Assembly (NCBI RefSeq): GCF_900188345.1
Contig: NZ_FZOD01000003.1
Span: 1 to 64,000, forward strand
Origin: Streptosporangium subroseum
GTDB taxonomy: Bacteria; Actinomycetota; Actinomycetes; Streptosporangiales; Streptosporangiaceae
Direction: 5' to 3'
Length of the DNA: 64,000 nucleotides
Of the stretch, positions 1 to 9,368 are shown in pieces. Position 1 is the first letter of the stretch. Every line of letters starts with the position of its first letter. A program made the position numbers and the translations under genes. The notes beneath the pieces were generated by a model. It was not told the origin of the DNA. It did not search any database and worked only from the letters and a program-made list of their open reading frames with translations.

Positions 1-153
1 GCCGAGCTCAAGCAGCTGCTCCCGCCCGCCAAGGTCGAATACATCGAAAAGCAGCCGACCCTCGAAGACGTCTTCCTCACCCTCGTCGGCGCCGATGGCA
101 CGGACGGCGACGCCGGCAAACACCTCATCTCAGCACAGACAAGTCAGGAATAA
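1..153 (+). CDS. ABC exporter ATP-binding protein, C-terminal end only (DrrA type)
   Basis: The window opens inside this gene; only its last 50 codons are present and they end in TAA. The visible tail contains the PTLEDVFLTLVG segment that typically closes DrrA-like ATPases of drug and lipid ABC-2 exporters, followed by a short polar tail. The permease gene starts 2 bases after the stop, so the two form an operon. The nucleotide-binding motifs lie outside the window, so the assignment rests on the C-terminal motif and the adjacent ABC-2 permease. Confidence 0.8.
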   Translation, partial: AELKQLLPPAKVEYIEKQPTLEDVFLTLVGADGTDGDAGKHLISAQTSQE

Positions 154-155
154 CG

Positions 156-917
156 ATGAGCAAGCATTTCTTCGGCGACACCACCGTCCTGCTGGGACGA
201 TCCCTGCGCCACATCAGCCGCAGCCCGGACACCATCATCACGACCGCGATCATGCCGATCGCCATGATGCTGATGTTCGTCTACGTGTTCGGCGGCGCGA
301 TCAAAACAGGGTCGGATTCGTATGTGAACTACATGCTGCCCGGCATCCTGCTGATCACGGTCGCCTCGGGCATCGCCTACACGGCGTTCCGGCTCTTCAC
401 CGACATGACGAGCGGCATCTTCGAGCGCTTCCAGTCCATGCCGACCGCGCGGTCGTCGGTGTTGTGGGCGCACGTGCTGACCTCGCTGATCGCCAATCTG
501 ATCTCGCTCGTGGTCGTCGTGCTCGTCGCCCTGCTGATGGGCTTCCGCTCGTCGGCGCCGGTGCAGGCGTGGCTCGCGGTCGCCGGCATCCTGATCCTGT
601 TCACCCTGGCGCTGACGTGGATCGCCGTCATCCCCGGTCTTACGGCCAAGTCCGTGGAAGGCGCGAGCGCGTTCTCCTACCCGCTCATCTTCCTGCCGTT
701 TCTCAGCTCGGCCTTCGTGCCCACCGACACCATGCCCGGCCCGGTGCGCGCCTTCGCCGAATACCAGCCGGTGACCTCCATCGTCAACGCCATCCGCGAC
801 CTGTTCACCCAGCAGTCGGTCAGCACCGACATCTGGATCGCCCTGGCCTGGTGTGTCGGCATCCTCATCGTCGCCTACGCCTTCGCCATGAACACCTACC
901 GCCGCAAGATCTCCTAG
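156..917 (+). CDS. ABC-2 type exporter permease (DrrB family)
   Basis: A 253-residue integral membrane protein with about six hydrophobic segments, the usual size for DrrB/ABC-2 permeases. It begins with a short cytoplasmic segment ending in a transmembrane helix containing TTAIMPIAMMLMFVYVFGG. It carries the family pattern in which a residue stretch around SGIFERFQSMP precedes the central helices. With the ATPase just upstream it should form a drug, glycolipid or metabolite exporter in the cytoplasmic membrane. A P450 gene follows 66 bases later, so export of an oxidised metabolite is possible but unproven. Confidence 0.88.
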   Translation: MSKHFFGDTTVLLGRSLRHISRSPDTIITTAIMPIAMMLMFVYVFGGAIKTGSDSYVNYMLPGILLITVASGIAYTAFRLFTDMTSGIFERFQSMPTARSSVLWAHVLTSLIANLISLVVVVLVALLMGFRSSAPVQAWLAVAGILILFTLALTWIAVIPGLTAKSVEGASAFSYPLIFLPFLSSAFVPTDTMPGPVRAFAEYQPVTSIVNAIRDLFTQQSVSTDIWIALAWCVGILIVAYAFAMNTYRRKIS

Positions 918-983
918 GCCGCATTGATCGAGTCCGTCCAGTCACCGCAACAAATCGCAGCAGGGCCGATGAGAGGAATGACC

Positions 984-2183
984 ATGGAACACACCTTCAC
1001 CACACTGCCGACCGCGCGTCAGTCCGGCTGTCCCTTCGACCCGCCCAAGGAACTGCTCGACGCCCGCGAGCATGGCCCGATCAGCCGCTTCCCCTTCCCC
1101 GACGGACACGAGGGCTGGATGGTCACCGGTTACGACCTGGTCAGGTCGGTCCTGGCCGACCCGCGCTTCAGCTCACGCAAGGAGCTCATGCGCCACCACC
1201 CGCTGATGGACCTCAGCGGCTTCGAGATGCCCCCGGCGCCGCCCGGGGAGTTCCTGCTCATGGACGAGCCGCAGCACAGCCGCTACCGCAAACCGCTGGT
1301 GGGCAAGTTCACCGTACGGCGGATGCGGCTGCTCACCGAGCGCGTCGAGCAGGTCACCGCCGAGCACCTGGACGCCATGGAGAAGGCCGGTCCGTCGGCG
1401 GACCTGGTGACCGCGTTCGCCAAGCCCATCCCCTCCATCATCATCTGTGAGCTGCTGGGCGTGCCGTACGCGGACCGGGGCTCCTTCCAGGAGAACATCG
1501 ACAAGTTCCTCGGCGGCGAGGTCGGCGACGAGGAACTGATCGCGGCCTACACCGCGACCCAGCAGTACCTCGCCGAGCTGGTGGCCGCCAAGCGTGCCAA
1601 CCCCACCGACGACCTGCTCAGCGACCTGCTCGACAGCGACCTGACCGACGAGGAGCTGAAGGGGATGAGCCTGATCCTGCTGTCGGCCGGGTTCGACACC
1701 ACCGCGAACATGCTGGCCCTGGGCACCTTCGCGCTGCTGCAGAACCCCGAGCAGCTGGCCGCGCTGCGCGCCGATCCCACGCTCACCGACAAGGCCGTCG
1801 AGGAACTGCTGCGGTATCTGAGCGTCGCCAAGCAGTTCATGAGGACGGCGCTGGAGGACGTCGAGCTGGGCGGCCAGACCATCAAGGCCGGTTCGATGGT
1901 CTTCCTCTCGTACCACACCGCCAACCGCGACCCCGAACGCTTCACCGACCCCCACACCCTCGACATCCAGCGCCAGGACGGCGGGCACCTGGCCTTCGGC
2001 CACGGTATCCACCAGTGCCTGGGCCAGCAGCTGGCCCGCGTCGAGCTGCGCGTCGCCTTCCCCGCGCTGCTCAACCGCTTCCCCACGCTGCGCCTGGCCG
2101 TACCCGCTGAAGAGGTGGCCCTGCGCCCGGAGGCCGCCGACATCTACGGGGTCAAGAGCCTCCCGGTCACCTGGGACGCCTGA
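984..2183 (+). CDS. cytochrome P450 (actinobacterial soluble type)
   Basis: A 399-residue soluble P450 monooxygenase. It has the I-helix oxygen-activation motif AGFDTT near residue 235, the K-helix E-x-x-R as EELLR near 272, and the heme-binding loop FGHGIHQCLG near 337-346 with the axial cysteine. ATG 984 is chosen because GAGAGGA lies 6-7 bases upstream; a longer frame reaches TTG 924 but adds no P450 sequence. It would need ferredoxin and reductase encoded elsewhere. It follows the ABC-2 exporter on the same strand, so it may belong to that transcription unit. Overall similarity looks closest to CYP105/107-like enzymes; the substrate cannot be read from sequence. Confidence 0.93.
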   Translation: MEHTFTTLPTARQSGCPFDPPKELLDAREHGPISRFPFPDGHEGWMVTGYDLVRSVLADPRFSSRKELMRHHPLMDLSGFEMPPAPPGEFLLMDEPQHSRYRKPLVGKFTVRRMRLLTERVEQVTAEHLDAMEKAGPSADLVTAFAKPIPSIIICELLGVPYADRGSFQENIDKFLGGEVGDEELIAAYTATQQYLAELVAAKRANPTDDLLSDLLDSDLTDEELKGMSLILLSAGFDTTANMLALGTFALLQNPEQLAALRADPTLTDKAVEELLRYLSVAKQFMRTALEDVELGGQTIKAGSMVFLSYHTANRDPERFTDPHTLDIQRQDGGHLAFGHGIHQCLGQQLARVELRVAFPALLNRFPTLRLAVPAEEVALRPEAADIYGVKSLPVTWDA

Positions 2184-2208
2184 CCGCATCCCGGCCAACC
2201 GCGGGCCG

Positions 2209-3333
2209 TCAGGCCAGCGGGTGAGCCGGCCAGTCCAGCAGGCGGGCGCCCAGCACCGCCGTCTCCAGGGTGAACCGCTGGGTGGGATCGTCGGGTGAGA
2301 ACCCGGTGAGACGGCGGATCCGCTCCAACCGGTAGGTCACCGCCCGGGTGCTCACACCGAGCTTGCGCGCGGCGGCGGCCTGGTTCCCCTGGGAGGCGAA
2401 GACGGCCTCCAGCGTGTCAAGCAGTGGCCCGGGTCCGCCCCTCGCCTCCAGCAGCGAGCGGAGCACGGTCGTCACCAGATCCTCGATGGCCGCCCGGTCG
2501 CGCAGGAGCACCGGAAACACCAGCAGGTCGGCGGCCTTGAGTACGGGTGCCCGCAGACCCAGCCGGTCACCGAACTCGATGGCGTTGGCGCCCTCCCTGT
2601 AGGAGGTGACCACCCCGCCGGGGCCTCGATGCGGCCGGCCGAGCCCGACCCGCCAGCCGGGCGAGAACATCTGCCTCACGTGGTGGGTGAACTCCCCGGT
2701 CGCGACGGCGAGACTGCCCGGTGCGACGCAGACGAGCATCCCGTCGCGGACGGCGATGAGCACGTTGTGCGAGCCGAACCGGGCGACCATCGCCTCCTCG
2801 ATCCGCCGGGCCAGCGCACCGTCGCCCTCCGCCTGCCGGTCGTGCGCCGGACCGGTCGTCACCGGACCGGTCGTCACCGGGCCGGTCGTCACCGGACCGG
2901 TCGTCACCGGGCCGGTCGTCATCGGACCGGTCGTCATCGGACCGGCCGGGCGGGCGACCGCGACCACGTAGGTCTCGGCCAGCCGGAGGCCGAAGTGCTC
3001 GGCCCGTTCGGCGAGTCTGTCGGCCCTGCCCTGGAGCAGGTCGTTCACGAACTCCCTGCGCGCCTCCCCCTCGTGGCGCAGAGCCGACCTCTGGGCGTTC
3101 TCGTAGCCCTCCATCAGGGCGGAGACCGTACGCCTGAGGGCCGGGAGCGGAGCCGTACGCAGGGACTCGGCCATGACCAGGGCGGCCTCGACCAGGGCAC
3201 GCACGGACAGACCCTGCTCGGCGGCTCGTGCGCCGGCGGCGCGGCAGTCGTCAAGCTCGGTCCGATCCGGCAGCCTGCCGGTGGCGGCCGCCTCCCGTAA
3301 CGTCCGGAGGTGACCGCCGAGGAGCTCGTCCAT
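2209..3333 (-). CDS. PucR/CdaR-type helix-turn-helix regulator
   Basis: A 374-residue transcription regulator. The C-terminal about 60 residues hold the PucR-type HTH (sequence around SQGNQAAAARKLGVSTRAVTYRLERIRR), preceded by a GGDEF-like CdaR middle region. Its ATG overlaps the stop of the ABC permease gene as TGATG, indicating translational coupling, so it probably controls or senses that exporter. Between residues about 130 and 165 is a run of pentapeptide repeats (TGPVT/TGPMT) encoded by a 15-bp tandem repeat. This looks like a flexible, copy-number-variable linker and is not a family feature. It converges with the P450 gene. Confidence 0.85.
   Translation of the reverse strand: MDELLGGHLRTLREAAATGRLPDRTELDDCRAAGARAAEQGLSVRALVEAALVMAESLRTAPLPALRRTVSALMEGYENAQRSALRHEGEARREFVNDLLQGRADRLAERAEHFGLRLAETYVVAVARPAGPMTTGPMTTGPVTTGPVTTGPVTTGPVTTGPAHDRQAEGDGALARRIEEAMVARFGSHNVLIAVRDGMLVCVAPGSLAVATGEFTHHVRQMFSPGWRVGLGRPHRGPGGVVTSYREGANAIEFGDRLGLRAPVLKAADLLVFPVLLRDRAAIEDLVTTVLRSLLEARGGPGPLLDTLEAVFASQGNQAAAARKLGVSTRAVTYRLERIRRLTGFSPDDPTQRFTLETAVLGARLLDWPAHPLA
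2849..2946 (-). repeat. 15-bp in-frame tandem repeat inside the PucR-type gene
   Basis: About six copies of a 15-bp unit (core accggtcgtcaccgg) in tandem. Because the unit is a multiple of three it keeps the reading frame and encodes TGPVT or TGPMT pentapeptides. Small synonymous and Val/Met differences separate the copies. Confidence 0.9.
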
Positions 3334-4133
3334 CAGACTCCTACGTCACGCCGATCGAAGGCGAGCATCGCGGTCAGCAGCAGCACGATCGTCGCGCCTG
3401 CCAGAACAAGGTAGCCCCCGGTGGGAAACCCCTGATAGATGGGCCTGCCGTCCAGGTAGTAGTGGAACGGTGAGAGCCAGCGCAGCCAGGAGATGGCCGC
3501 CACGTCACGGCCGAGGGTCTCCACCACGTAACCTCCCACCGCCCAAGCCCCGGCGACCCCCATGGACAGGCTCTTGCGCCCCGTGGCCGCGCTCACGGTC
3601 ACGGTCACGGTGCCGAAGAACAGCACCAGGAGAAAGAGCCCGGTATGCGCGGCGACGATGTTGACGAAGGGAACGCCCATGTCGAGAGCCGAGGCCATCC
3701 CGGCAACGAGCACGAAGGTGATGAGCGCGATGCCGAGCAGGCTCAGGGCCAGCGCGGCGAACCGCTCCAGAAGCAGTCTTCTCCGGTCGATCGGCAGCGT
3801 GAGGGTGAGCTCCAGCGTCCCTCTCTCCTCCGGCTGGGCGATCACCTGGCTGCCGAGGGTGACCGCGCACATGGTGAACAACAGCGGACCGAACATCTGG
3901 TAGGCCACGGCCTGGAGATACCCGGCACCGCTGGTGAAGTTGTCCAGTCCTCCCATCAGATCCTTCAACGGCCCCGGAAACTTGGCCAGCGCGGCCGGAC
4001 CGTAGGTGTCCGGATCCGCCACGATGGAGGAGTAGACCGACAGGTAGACCAGCATGAAGACGCCGATGCCGAGCGTCCAGCCGATCAGCCCCCTGCGGTA
4101 GTCACGCAGACTCTTCGACACCAGCGCGGGCAT
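3333..4133 (-). CDS. ABC-2 type permease
   Basis: A 266-residue membrane protein with about six transmembrane segments: an N-terminal helix after SLRDYRRGLIGW, then a cluster in the second half ending in a helix before FDRRDVGV. ATG 4133 is preferred because GAGGAGG lies six bases upstream; the in-frame ATG at 4148 has no such site. The gene overlaps the end of the ATPase gene by about 30 bases and is itself coupled to the PucR-type regulator. Together they form a three-gene exporter and regulator operon. Resembles ABC-2 permeases annotated as polyketide or antibiotic exporters; the substrate is unknown. Confidence 0.85.
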   Translation of the reverse strand: MPALVSKSLRDYRRGLIGWTLGIGVFMLVYLSVYSSIVADPDTYGPAALAKFPGPLKDLMGGLDNFTSGAGYLQAVAYQMFGPLLFTMCAVTLGSQVIAQPEERGTLELTLTLPIDRRRLLLERFAALALSLLGIALITFVLVAGMASALDMGVPFVNIVAAHTGLFLLVLFFGTVTVTVSAATGRKSLSMGVAGAWAVGGYVVETLGRDVAAISWLRWLSPFHYYLDGRPIYQGFPTGGYLVLAGATIVLLLTAMLAFDRRDVGV

Positions 4134-5022
4134 GACGCGCCTCCTCATCGCTGTAGTAGGTCAGGAAGATCTCTTCGAGGTCGGGCTCGGCGCTGACCAT
4201 GTGCACCACGGTGAACCGCGCCGCGGCCTTGATCAGCGCGTCCGGGCGGCCGTCGATGGTGCAGCTCACCGCGGCCCCCTCCACGCGCAGGTCCCGCACA
4301 CCGGCCAGGTTCTCGAACGCCTCACGGGGCACGGGTGCGTCGAAGTGGAACTCCACCCGGCGCACCGCCTTCTCCCGCAGCGCGGAGATATCCTCCACCG
4401 CGACCAGCCTGCCGGCGCGGACGATGCCGACCCGGTCGGAGACGTGCTCGACCTCGGCCAGCACGTGGGAGGACATCAGCACGGTCCGGCCCGAGGCGCG
4501 GACCTCACGGACCATCGTCAGGAACTCCTGCTGCACCAGCGGGTCCAGGCCACCGGTCGGCTCGTCCAGGATCAGGAGCTCCGGCTCGTGCATGAACGCC
4601 TGGATCAGCCCGACCTTCTGCCTGTTGCCCTTGGAAAGCTTGCCCATCGGAGCCGACAGGTCGGCTTCCAGTCGCTCGGCCAGCCCCTCGATCCGGGTCC
4701 TGGGCACGCCGCCGCGCACCGCGCCCAGGAAGGCGAGGTAGTCCCTCGCCCTCTCCCTGCCCTCCAGGAACAGCTCTCCGGGCAGATAACCGATCCGGCT
4801 CCGCACGCTCGCGTCACGAGGGTCTGTCCCGAGCACGGTCACCCGGCCACTGGTAGGCCGGATGACGTCCAGGAGCAGCCGGATCGTGGTCGTCTTTCCC
4901 GAACCGTTCGGGCCGAGATACCCGAACACCTCTCCCGGATGGATCACGAGGTTGAGATCCTCGAGTCCCCGGCGCTTACCGTAGAACTTGGTAAGTCCCT
5001 CGGTCTCCACTACCGCTGTCAT
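4102..5022 (-). CDS. ABC transporter ATP-binding protein (ABC-2 exporter)
   Basis: A 306-residue ATPase with Walker A GPNGSGKTTT near residue 38, a signature region reading LSKGNRQKVGL, Walker B LLILDEPTGGLD and the switch histidine in SSHVLAE. The C-terminal about 80 residues form the extension usual for exporters of this type, ending EEIFLTYYSDEEA. The signature has K for the usual G at position 3 (LSKGN), which is common in this subfamily. It energises the overlapping permease downstream. It is transcribed divergently from the patatin gene. Confidence 0.92.
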   Translation of the reverse strand: MTAVVETEGLTKFYGKRRGLEDLNLVIHPGEVFGYLGPNGSGKTTTIRLLLDVIRPTSGRVTVLGTDPRDASVRSRIGYLPGELFLEGRERARDYLAFLGAVRGGVPRTRIEGLAERLEADLSAPMGKLSKGNRQKVGLIQAFMHEPELLILDEPTGGLDPLVQQEFLTMVREVRASGRTVLMSSHVLAEVEHVSDRVGIVRAGRLVAVEDISALREKAVRRVEFHFDAPVPREAFENLAGVRDLRVEGAAVSCTIDGRPDALIKAAARFTVVHMVSAEPDLEEIFLTYYSDEEARHARAGVEESA

Positions 5023-5177
5023 ACCTCTGATCGTGCCCGCTGCCCCTTTGCCGGACCATGACCGAACCCCGACAGTTGAACGCCCCTTCGTTGCCAGAAC
5101 CCGGAACCCATCGGCCTCCCGCGGAGCGGGCCTCCCACTTTGAAGCCGGGGTCCCCGATGCGGTCTATGGTGATCCC

Positions 5178-6011
5178 ATGAGCGTGGACACGGCCTTCGT
5201 ACTGGGCGGCGGGGGCGTCCTCGGCGCCCATGAGGTGGGCATGTTGCAGGCGCTGGACGAGGCGGGCATCAAGCCCGACCTGATCGTCGGCACGTCCGTG
5301 GGCGCGCTGAACGGCGTCATGCTCGCGGCCGCCCCGGGCGACGCCGTCGCACGCCTGACCTCACTGTGGAAGTCCGACGTGGTCCGTACGGCTTTCGCCG
5401 GTTCGTGGGTGACCCGCCTGTCCACCCTCGCCAAAACCGGCACCCATCTCCATTCCGCCGGCCCGTTGCGCGGCCTGCTGGCCGAGATGCTCCCGGTCGC
5501 CCGGATCGAGGATCTCTCCGTGCCGTTCCAGTGCGTGGCGGCCTCCGTCGAGCGCGCCGCCGCACACTGGTTCACCAAGGGTCCGCTGGTCGACGCGGTC
5601 CTCGCCTCCTGCGCCGTCCCCGGGCTGCTTCCCCCGGTCCGCATCGGCGACGACCACTTCCTCGACGGCGGCCTGGTCCACAGCATCCCGGTCGGCCGCG
5701 CCGTCGCCCTCGGCGCGCGCCGCGTCTACGTGCTGCACGTCGGCCGGATCGAACGTCCCCTGGTCGTGCCGCGGAAGCCGTGGGAGGTCGGTCTGATCGC
5801 CTTCGAGATCGCCCGCCGCCACCGCTTCACCGAGGAGATGGCCACGCTTCCCGCCGATATCGAGGTCCACGTCATGCCCGCGGGAAGCATCTCCCGCCCC
5901 GGAGTGGATCTCTCCCAGCTGCGCTATCGCGATTCATCGCATATATCTGGATATATAGAACGCGCTTATCAGGCCTCGTCCCACTACCTGACCCAGCAGT
6001 CGTCCGCCTGA
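5178..6011 (+). CDS. patatin-like phospholipase
   Basis: A 277-residue patatin-family acyl hydrolase. The glycine-rich oxyanion loop (LGGGGVLGAHEVGML) starts near residue 8, the nucleophile elbow is GTSVG, and the catalytic aspartate lies in the D-G-G motif of FLDGGLVHS, giving the Ser-Asp dyad. ATG 5178 places the glycine loop at the N-terminus as in relatives; the frame is open back to 5058 but that extension is not conserved-looking. The PlsC-like acyltransferase follows 43 bases later on the same strand, suggesting a phospholipid turnover or remodelling pair. Confidence 0.9.
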   Translation: MSVDTAFVLGGGGVLGAHEVGMLQALDEAGIKPDLIVGTSVGALNGVMLAAAPGDAVARLTSLWKSDVVRTAFAGSWVTRLSTLAKTGTHLHSAGPLRGLLAEMLPVARIEDLSVPFQCVAASVERAAAHWFTKGPLVDAVLASCAVPGLLPPVRIGDDHFLDGGLVHSIPVGRAVALGARRVYVLHVGRIERPLVVPRKPWEVGLIAFEIARRHRFTEEMATLPADIEVHVMPAGSISRPGVDLSQLRYRDSSHISGYIERAYQASSHYLTQQSSA

Positions 6012-6054
6012 TATCCGTCCATCCCGAGCCGTGCCGTACAGGCAGGAGTCACTT

Positions 6055-7089
6055 GTGCTCCCTCCTCGTTTCATCCGCCGACTGGTCCTCGCTCCCCTGG
6101 TGCTCGTGCTCACCGTGGTGGCGGTGATCACCCTGCCCATCTGGCTGGTGGTGGTGACCGCGGCCTCGCTGCGCCTGCCGGTCCCGCAGCGGCGCGGCAC
6201 CCGGCTGGTCTGGTTCGCGCTGGCGTGGCTGACCCTGGAGTCGATGGCGCTGGTCGCCTCCCTGGGACTCTGGGTGGCCGCCGGGCTGGGCGGACGGCTC
6301 AACAAGGACGAATACCAGGAACGGCACTACGACCTGATCCAGTGGTTCCTGTCCAAGGTGTACACCGTGGCCGTACGGATCTTCCACCTGAGCGTCGAGA
6401 TCGACGAGCCGACCCCGACCTCCGACGAGATCTCCCGCCGCCTCACCCGCCCCGTCATCGTCCTGTCCCGCCACGCGGGCCCCGGCGACTCGTTCCTGCT
6501 CATCTATCACCTTCTCGCCCGGTACGGCCGGCGCCCGAGAATCGTGATGAAGGCGGCGCTGCAGTTCGACCCCTCACTGGACGTGGTGATCAACCGGCTT
6601 CCCAACGCCTTCGTCCCCCGCAAGACCGCCGAGAGCGGCATCATCGCCGAGATCAGCCGCCTGTCCTCCGACATGGACGCCGACGACGCCCTGGTGATCT
6701 TTCCCGAGGGGGGCAACTTCACGCCCAAGCGCCGCTGGCGGGCCATCCTGCGGCTTCAGCAGAAGGGCCTGACCGAGGAGGCCGCCCGGGCCCGCAAGAT
6801 GCACTACCTCCTCCCTCCCCATCCGGGCGGCGCCATCGCCGCCATCGACGCCTGCCCGGCCGCGGACGTGGTCTTCGTCGCCCACACCGGCCTCGACGAC
6901 CTGATCACCCTTGGAGACGTCTGGCGCAGGCTCCCGGTGCGCGCCGAGATCAAGGCCAAGTGGTGGCGTGTGCAGGCCGCCGACGTCCCCCGCGACCGCG
7001 AGGCCCAGACCCGCTGGCTCTTCGACCAGTGGGAGGAGATCGACGCCTGGATCGCCGAGAACCGCCCCGCTCCGGCCGCCAGGACCTGA
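6055..7089 (+). CDS. PlsC-like 1-acylglycerol-3-phosphate acyltransferase
   Basis: A 344-residue membrane-anchored acyltransferase. Two hydrophobic segments occupy the first about 90 residues. The acyltransferase H-x4-D motif appears as SRHAGPGDSF and the acceptor-binding block as FPEGGNFTP. GTG 6055 is chosen since GGCAGGAG lies six bases upstream; the GTG at 6031 has none. It probably transfers acyl chains to lysophosphatidate or a related lipid at the cytoplasmic face. It follows the patatin gene closely. Its exact acceptor is uncertain, since this long form is less studied than E. coli PlsC. Confidence 0.85.
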   Translation: MLPPRFIRRLVLAPLVLVLTVVAVITLPIWLVVVTAASLRLPVPQRRGTRLVWFALAWLTLESMALVASLGLWVAAGLGGRLNKDEYQERHYDLIQWFLSKVYTVAVRIFHLSVEIDEPTPTSDEISRRLTRPVIVLSRHAGPGDSFLLIYHLLARYGRRPRIVMKAALQFDPSLDVVINRLPNAFVPRKTAESGIIAEISRLSSDMDADDALVIFPEGGNFTPKRRWRAILRLQQKGLTEEAARARKMHYLLPPHPGGAIAAIDACPAADVVFVAHTGLDDLITLGDVWRRLPVRAEIKAKWWRVQAADVPRDREAQTRWLFDQWEEIDAWIAENRPAPAART

Positions 7090-7232
7090 GGACGAGAGTG
7101 CCGCGGGCCTCCTTCGTCAATCTCGACGAGGACTAGCCGGCTTGGTCGGGCGGGGACGGGCCGGGCGTGCCGGGGTGATGCTCGGGGCGGATGAGACAGG
7201 ATCCGGCCCGGCGAGCCAGGAGTAATCGGCGC

Positions 7233-7436
7233 CTACCAGTCCTGGGAGAGGCCCGACATGCGGCGGAGGTATTCGTCCTCGTCGATCTCGCCGGCCGCGT
7301 AGCGGCGTTTGAGGATCTCCCGGGGTTCTTCGAGAGTGGGTTTGCCCGCCCTCGAACCGCGGCCCAGCAGAGCGACACCGATGACCACCGCGGCGATCAC
7401 AGCCATGATGAAGAAGATCAACACGATCCGGCCCAT
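7233..7436 (-). CDS. small SHOCT-domain membrane protein
   Basis: A 67-residue protein with one N-terminal transmembrane helix (IVLIFFIMAVIAAVVIGVAL) and a C-terminal SHOCT motif, seen as LKRRYAAGEIDEDEYLRRM. SHOCT motifs are short oligomerisation helices often found on small actinobacterial membrane proteins. No enzymatic function is indicated. It lies alone between the acyltransferase and cobQ, 17 bases downstream of the latter on the same strand. Confidence 0.85.
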   Translation of the reverse strand: MGRIVLIFFIMAVIAAVVIGVALLGRGSRAGKPTLEEPREILKRRYAAGEIDEDEYLRRMSGLSQDW

Positions 7437-7453
7437 CGTTCACCTCCTACGTT

Positions 7454-8977
7454 CTATTGTGCGAGAAATCTATTGTGCGAGAAATCCGGGGCTTCGCGCA
7501 GTGCCCCGCCGGGTGGCAACAGCGGCAGCCCCTGCGGGGCGCCTCCCTCAAGGAGCCTGAGCAGGGCGTCGGTGTCCACGTTCCGCTCGATCAGGTCGCC
7601 CAGGGCGTCCAGCCGCTCCTCGCGCATCGCGGCGAAGGAGACGTCGGGGGCGGGGGTGAAGTCGCGGCCGGAGACGGCCGCCACGTCGGCGAGGAACGCC
7701 CGGCGGAAGTCGTCGTTCTCCAGGGCGCCGTGCCAGGTCGTGCCCCAGACCGACCCGACGCGGCAGCCGTCCAGGAAGGGCTCGCCGCCCTCGGCCGTCA
7801 CGACGCCGTGGTGGATCTCGTAGGCCTCGACGCGGCAGCCGTAAGCGGCGCCGACCGGACGGCCCAGCGTCTTCTCCGCCGCGAACTCCACCGTCGCGGG
7901 CAGCAGCCCGAGCCCCTCGACCCGGCCCGCCCCCGACTCGACGTCGTCGTGGATGGTTCCGGCGAGCATCTGGTACCCCCCGCAGATGCCCAGTACGGCC
8001 CGGCCGGGCAGGGCGTCGGCCAGACCGGTGGCACGGAGCCACGCCAGGTCGGAGACCGTGGCCCGGGAGCCGGGCAGGACCACCAGGTCCGCGTCCTCAA
8101 GCTCGGCGGGAGAGGTCACGAAGCGGACCGTCACGCCGGGCTCGGAGGCCAGCGCGTCCACGTCGGTGAAGTTGGAGATGCGCGGCAGCCTGACCACCGC
8201 GACCCGCAGGACCTGCCTGCCGTACGGCGTGCGTGTGCCGATCGCGGGCCGGTTGTCCAGGGCGAGGGAGTCCTCGACGTCCAGCCAGAGGCCGTCCAGC
8301 CAGGGCAGCACGCCGTACACCTCGCGGCCGGTCAGCTCCCTGATCATGTCGAGGCCGGGTTCGAGGAGCTCTGGCGCCCCCCGGAACTTGTTGACCACAA
8401 AACCGGCGATCAGGGCCTGGTCCGCGGGCTCCAGCAGCGCCACCGTCCCGTACAGCGCGGCGAAGACCCCGCCCCTGTCGATGTCGCCGACCACGATGAC
8501 CGGCAGGTTCGCGGCGCGGGCCAGGCCCATGTTGGCGATGTCGCCCCTGCGCAGGTTGATCTCCGCCGGGCTGCCCGCGCCCTCACAGATCACCACGTCG
8601 TACGAGCTTCGCAACCGCTCCAGCGCGTCCACCGCGACCTGGCGGAGCCGTTCCTTGACCTGCCAGTACTCCATGGCGTCGACCTCGGTCAGCGGCTTGC
8701 CCATGACCACGACCTGGCTGCGCCGGTCGCTGCCCGGCTTGAGCAGGATCGGGTTCATGTCCGCGCTGGGCTCCAGGCCGCACGCGGCGGCCTGCATCGC
8801 CTGGGCACGGCCGATCTCGGCGCCGTCGGCGGTGACGAAGGAGTTGAGTGACATGTTCTGCGCCTTGTACGGCGCGACCTTCACGCCCTGCCGGGCCAGC
8901 CAGCGGCAGATCCCGGCGGTGACGACGCTCTTACCCGCGTCGGAGGTGGTCCCGGCGACCAGCAGCGCCCCCCTCAC
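7454..8977 (-). CDS. cobQ: cobyric acid synthase
   Basis: A glutamine-dependent amidotransferase of cobalamin synthesis that amidates adenosylcobyrinic acid a,c-diamide to cobyric acid, 507 residues, the normal size. The N-terminal synthetase domain begins [19 protein letters not shown] (P-loop-like). The C-terminal class I glutaminase-like domain has the nucleophile elbow [11 protein letters not shown] and a late EIHHG histidine region. GTG 8977 is chosen because the frame upstream is low-complexity and the family N-terminus begins here; the Shine-Dalgarno is weak. No cobalamin riboswitch consensus was seen upstream. cobD lies 5 kb away on the same strand. Confidence 0.93.
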   Translation of the reverse strand: MRGALLVAGTTSDAGKSVVTAGICRWLARQGVKVAPYKAQNMSLNSFVTADGAEIGRAQAMQAAACGLEPSADMNPILLKPGSDRRSQVVVMGKPLTEVDAMEYWQVKERLRQVAVDALERLRSSYDVVICEGAGSPAEINLRRGDIANMGLARAANLPVIVVGDIDRGGVFAALYGTVALLEPADQALIAGFVVNKFRGAPELLEPGLDMIRELTGREVYGVLPWLDGLWLDVEDSLALDNRPAIGTRTPYGRQVLRVAVVRLPRISNFTDVDALASEPGVTVRFVTSPAELEDADLVVLPGSRATVSDLAWLRATGLADALPGRAVLGICGGYQMLAGTIHDDVESGAGRVEGLGLLPATVEFAAEKTLGRPVGAAYGCRVEAYEIHHGVVTAEGGEPFLDGCRVGSVWGTTWHGALENDDFRRAFLADVAAVSGRDFTPAPDVSFAAMREERLDALGDLIERNVDTDALLRLLEGGAPQGLPLLPPGGALREAPDFSHNRFLAQ

Positions 8978-9368
8978 GCTCTCACCGGGCACGACGCGAC
9001 GAGCGGTCCGCCCGCGTGCGTAAGCACTTCGGCACGGGCAGACGTCTCGGCTCGGGCAGGCACTCCGGCGTGGGCGAACGCTCCGGCACCGGCCACAACC
9101 GGCCATGTGACACCGGAGCCGGTCGGAACCACGGGTAGCTCTCGGGGGGAATCGACCATCATGGTGACCAGCATGACGCGCCGCATGCCGTACCGCTCAC
9201 CGGGACCACCCCCGGCGGTGCCGGGAGCGAACGTGAGACCCGGCCATATCGGTCCAATCATTTCGACCCTCATTGGAACTTACAGCCGGCCAATCCACCG
9301 CCGGACAATGGTTCTGAGCGCCCTCTGGTGTGGCCTTGAACAGCGGATTCTCGTGAGGAGAGACTGAT
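8978..9368. other. intergenic region between cobQ and the DsbA-like gene
   Basis: No convincing gene, riboswitch or terminator was found. The minus-strand frame running upstream of cobQ reads as Ala/Arg/Val-rich repetitive sequence with no recognisable domain. It should contain divergent promoters for the two flanking genes, but none matches a clear consensus. Confidence 0.5.

Noticed and set aside
984..2183. P450 as the modifying enzyme of the heptapeptides
   Set aside because: Biarylitide-type P450s sit next to their precursor gene; this one is 55 kb away beside an ABC exporter. Nothing in the sequence links it to the array.
7094..7135. Very short frame after the acyltransferase gene (GTG, 13 codons)
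   Set aside because: A single occurrence with no repeat or conservation evidence; likely chance, in contrast to the eightfold array at 57.7 kb.
8978..9368. Cobalamin riboswitch upstream of cobQ
   Set aside because: No B12-box-like sequence or conserved core could be found in the region.
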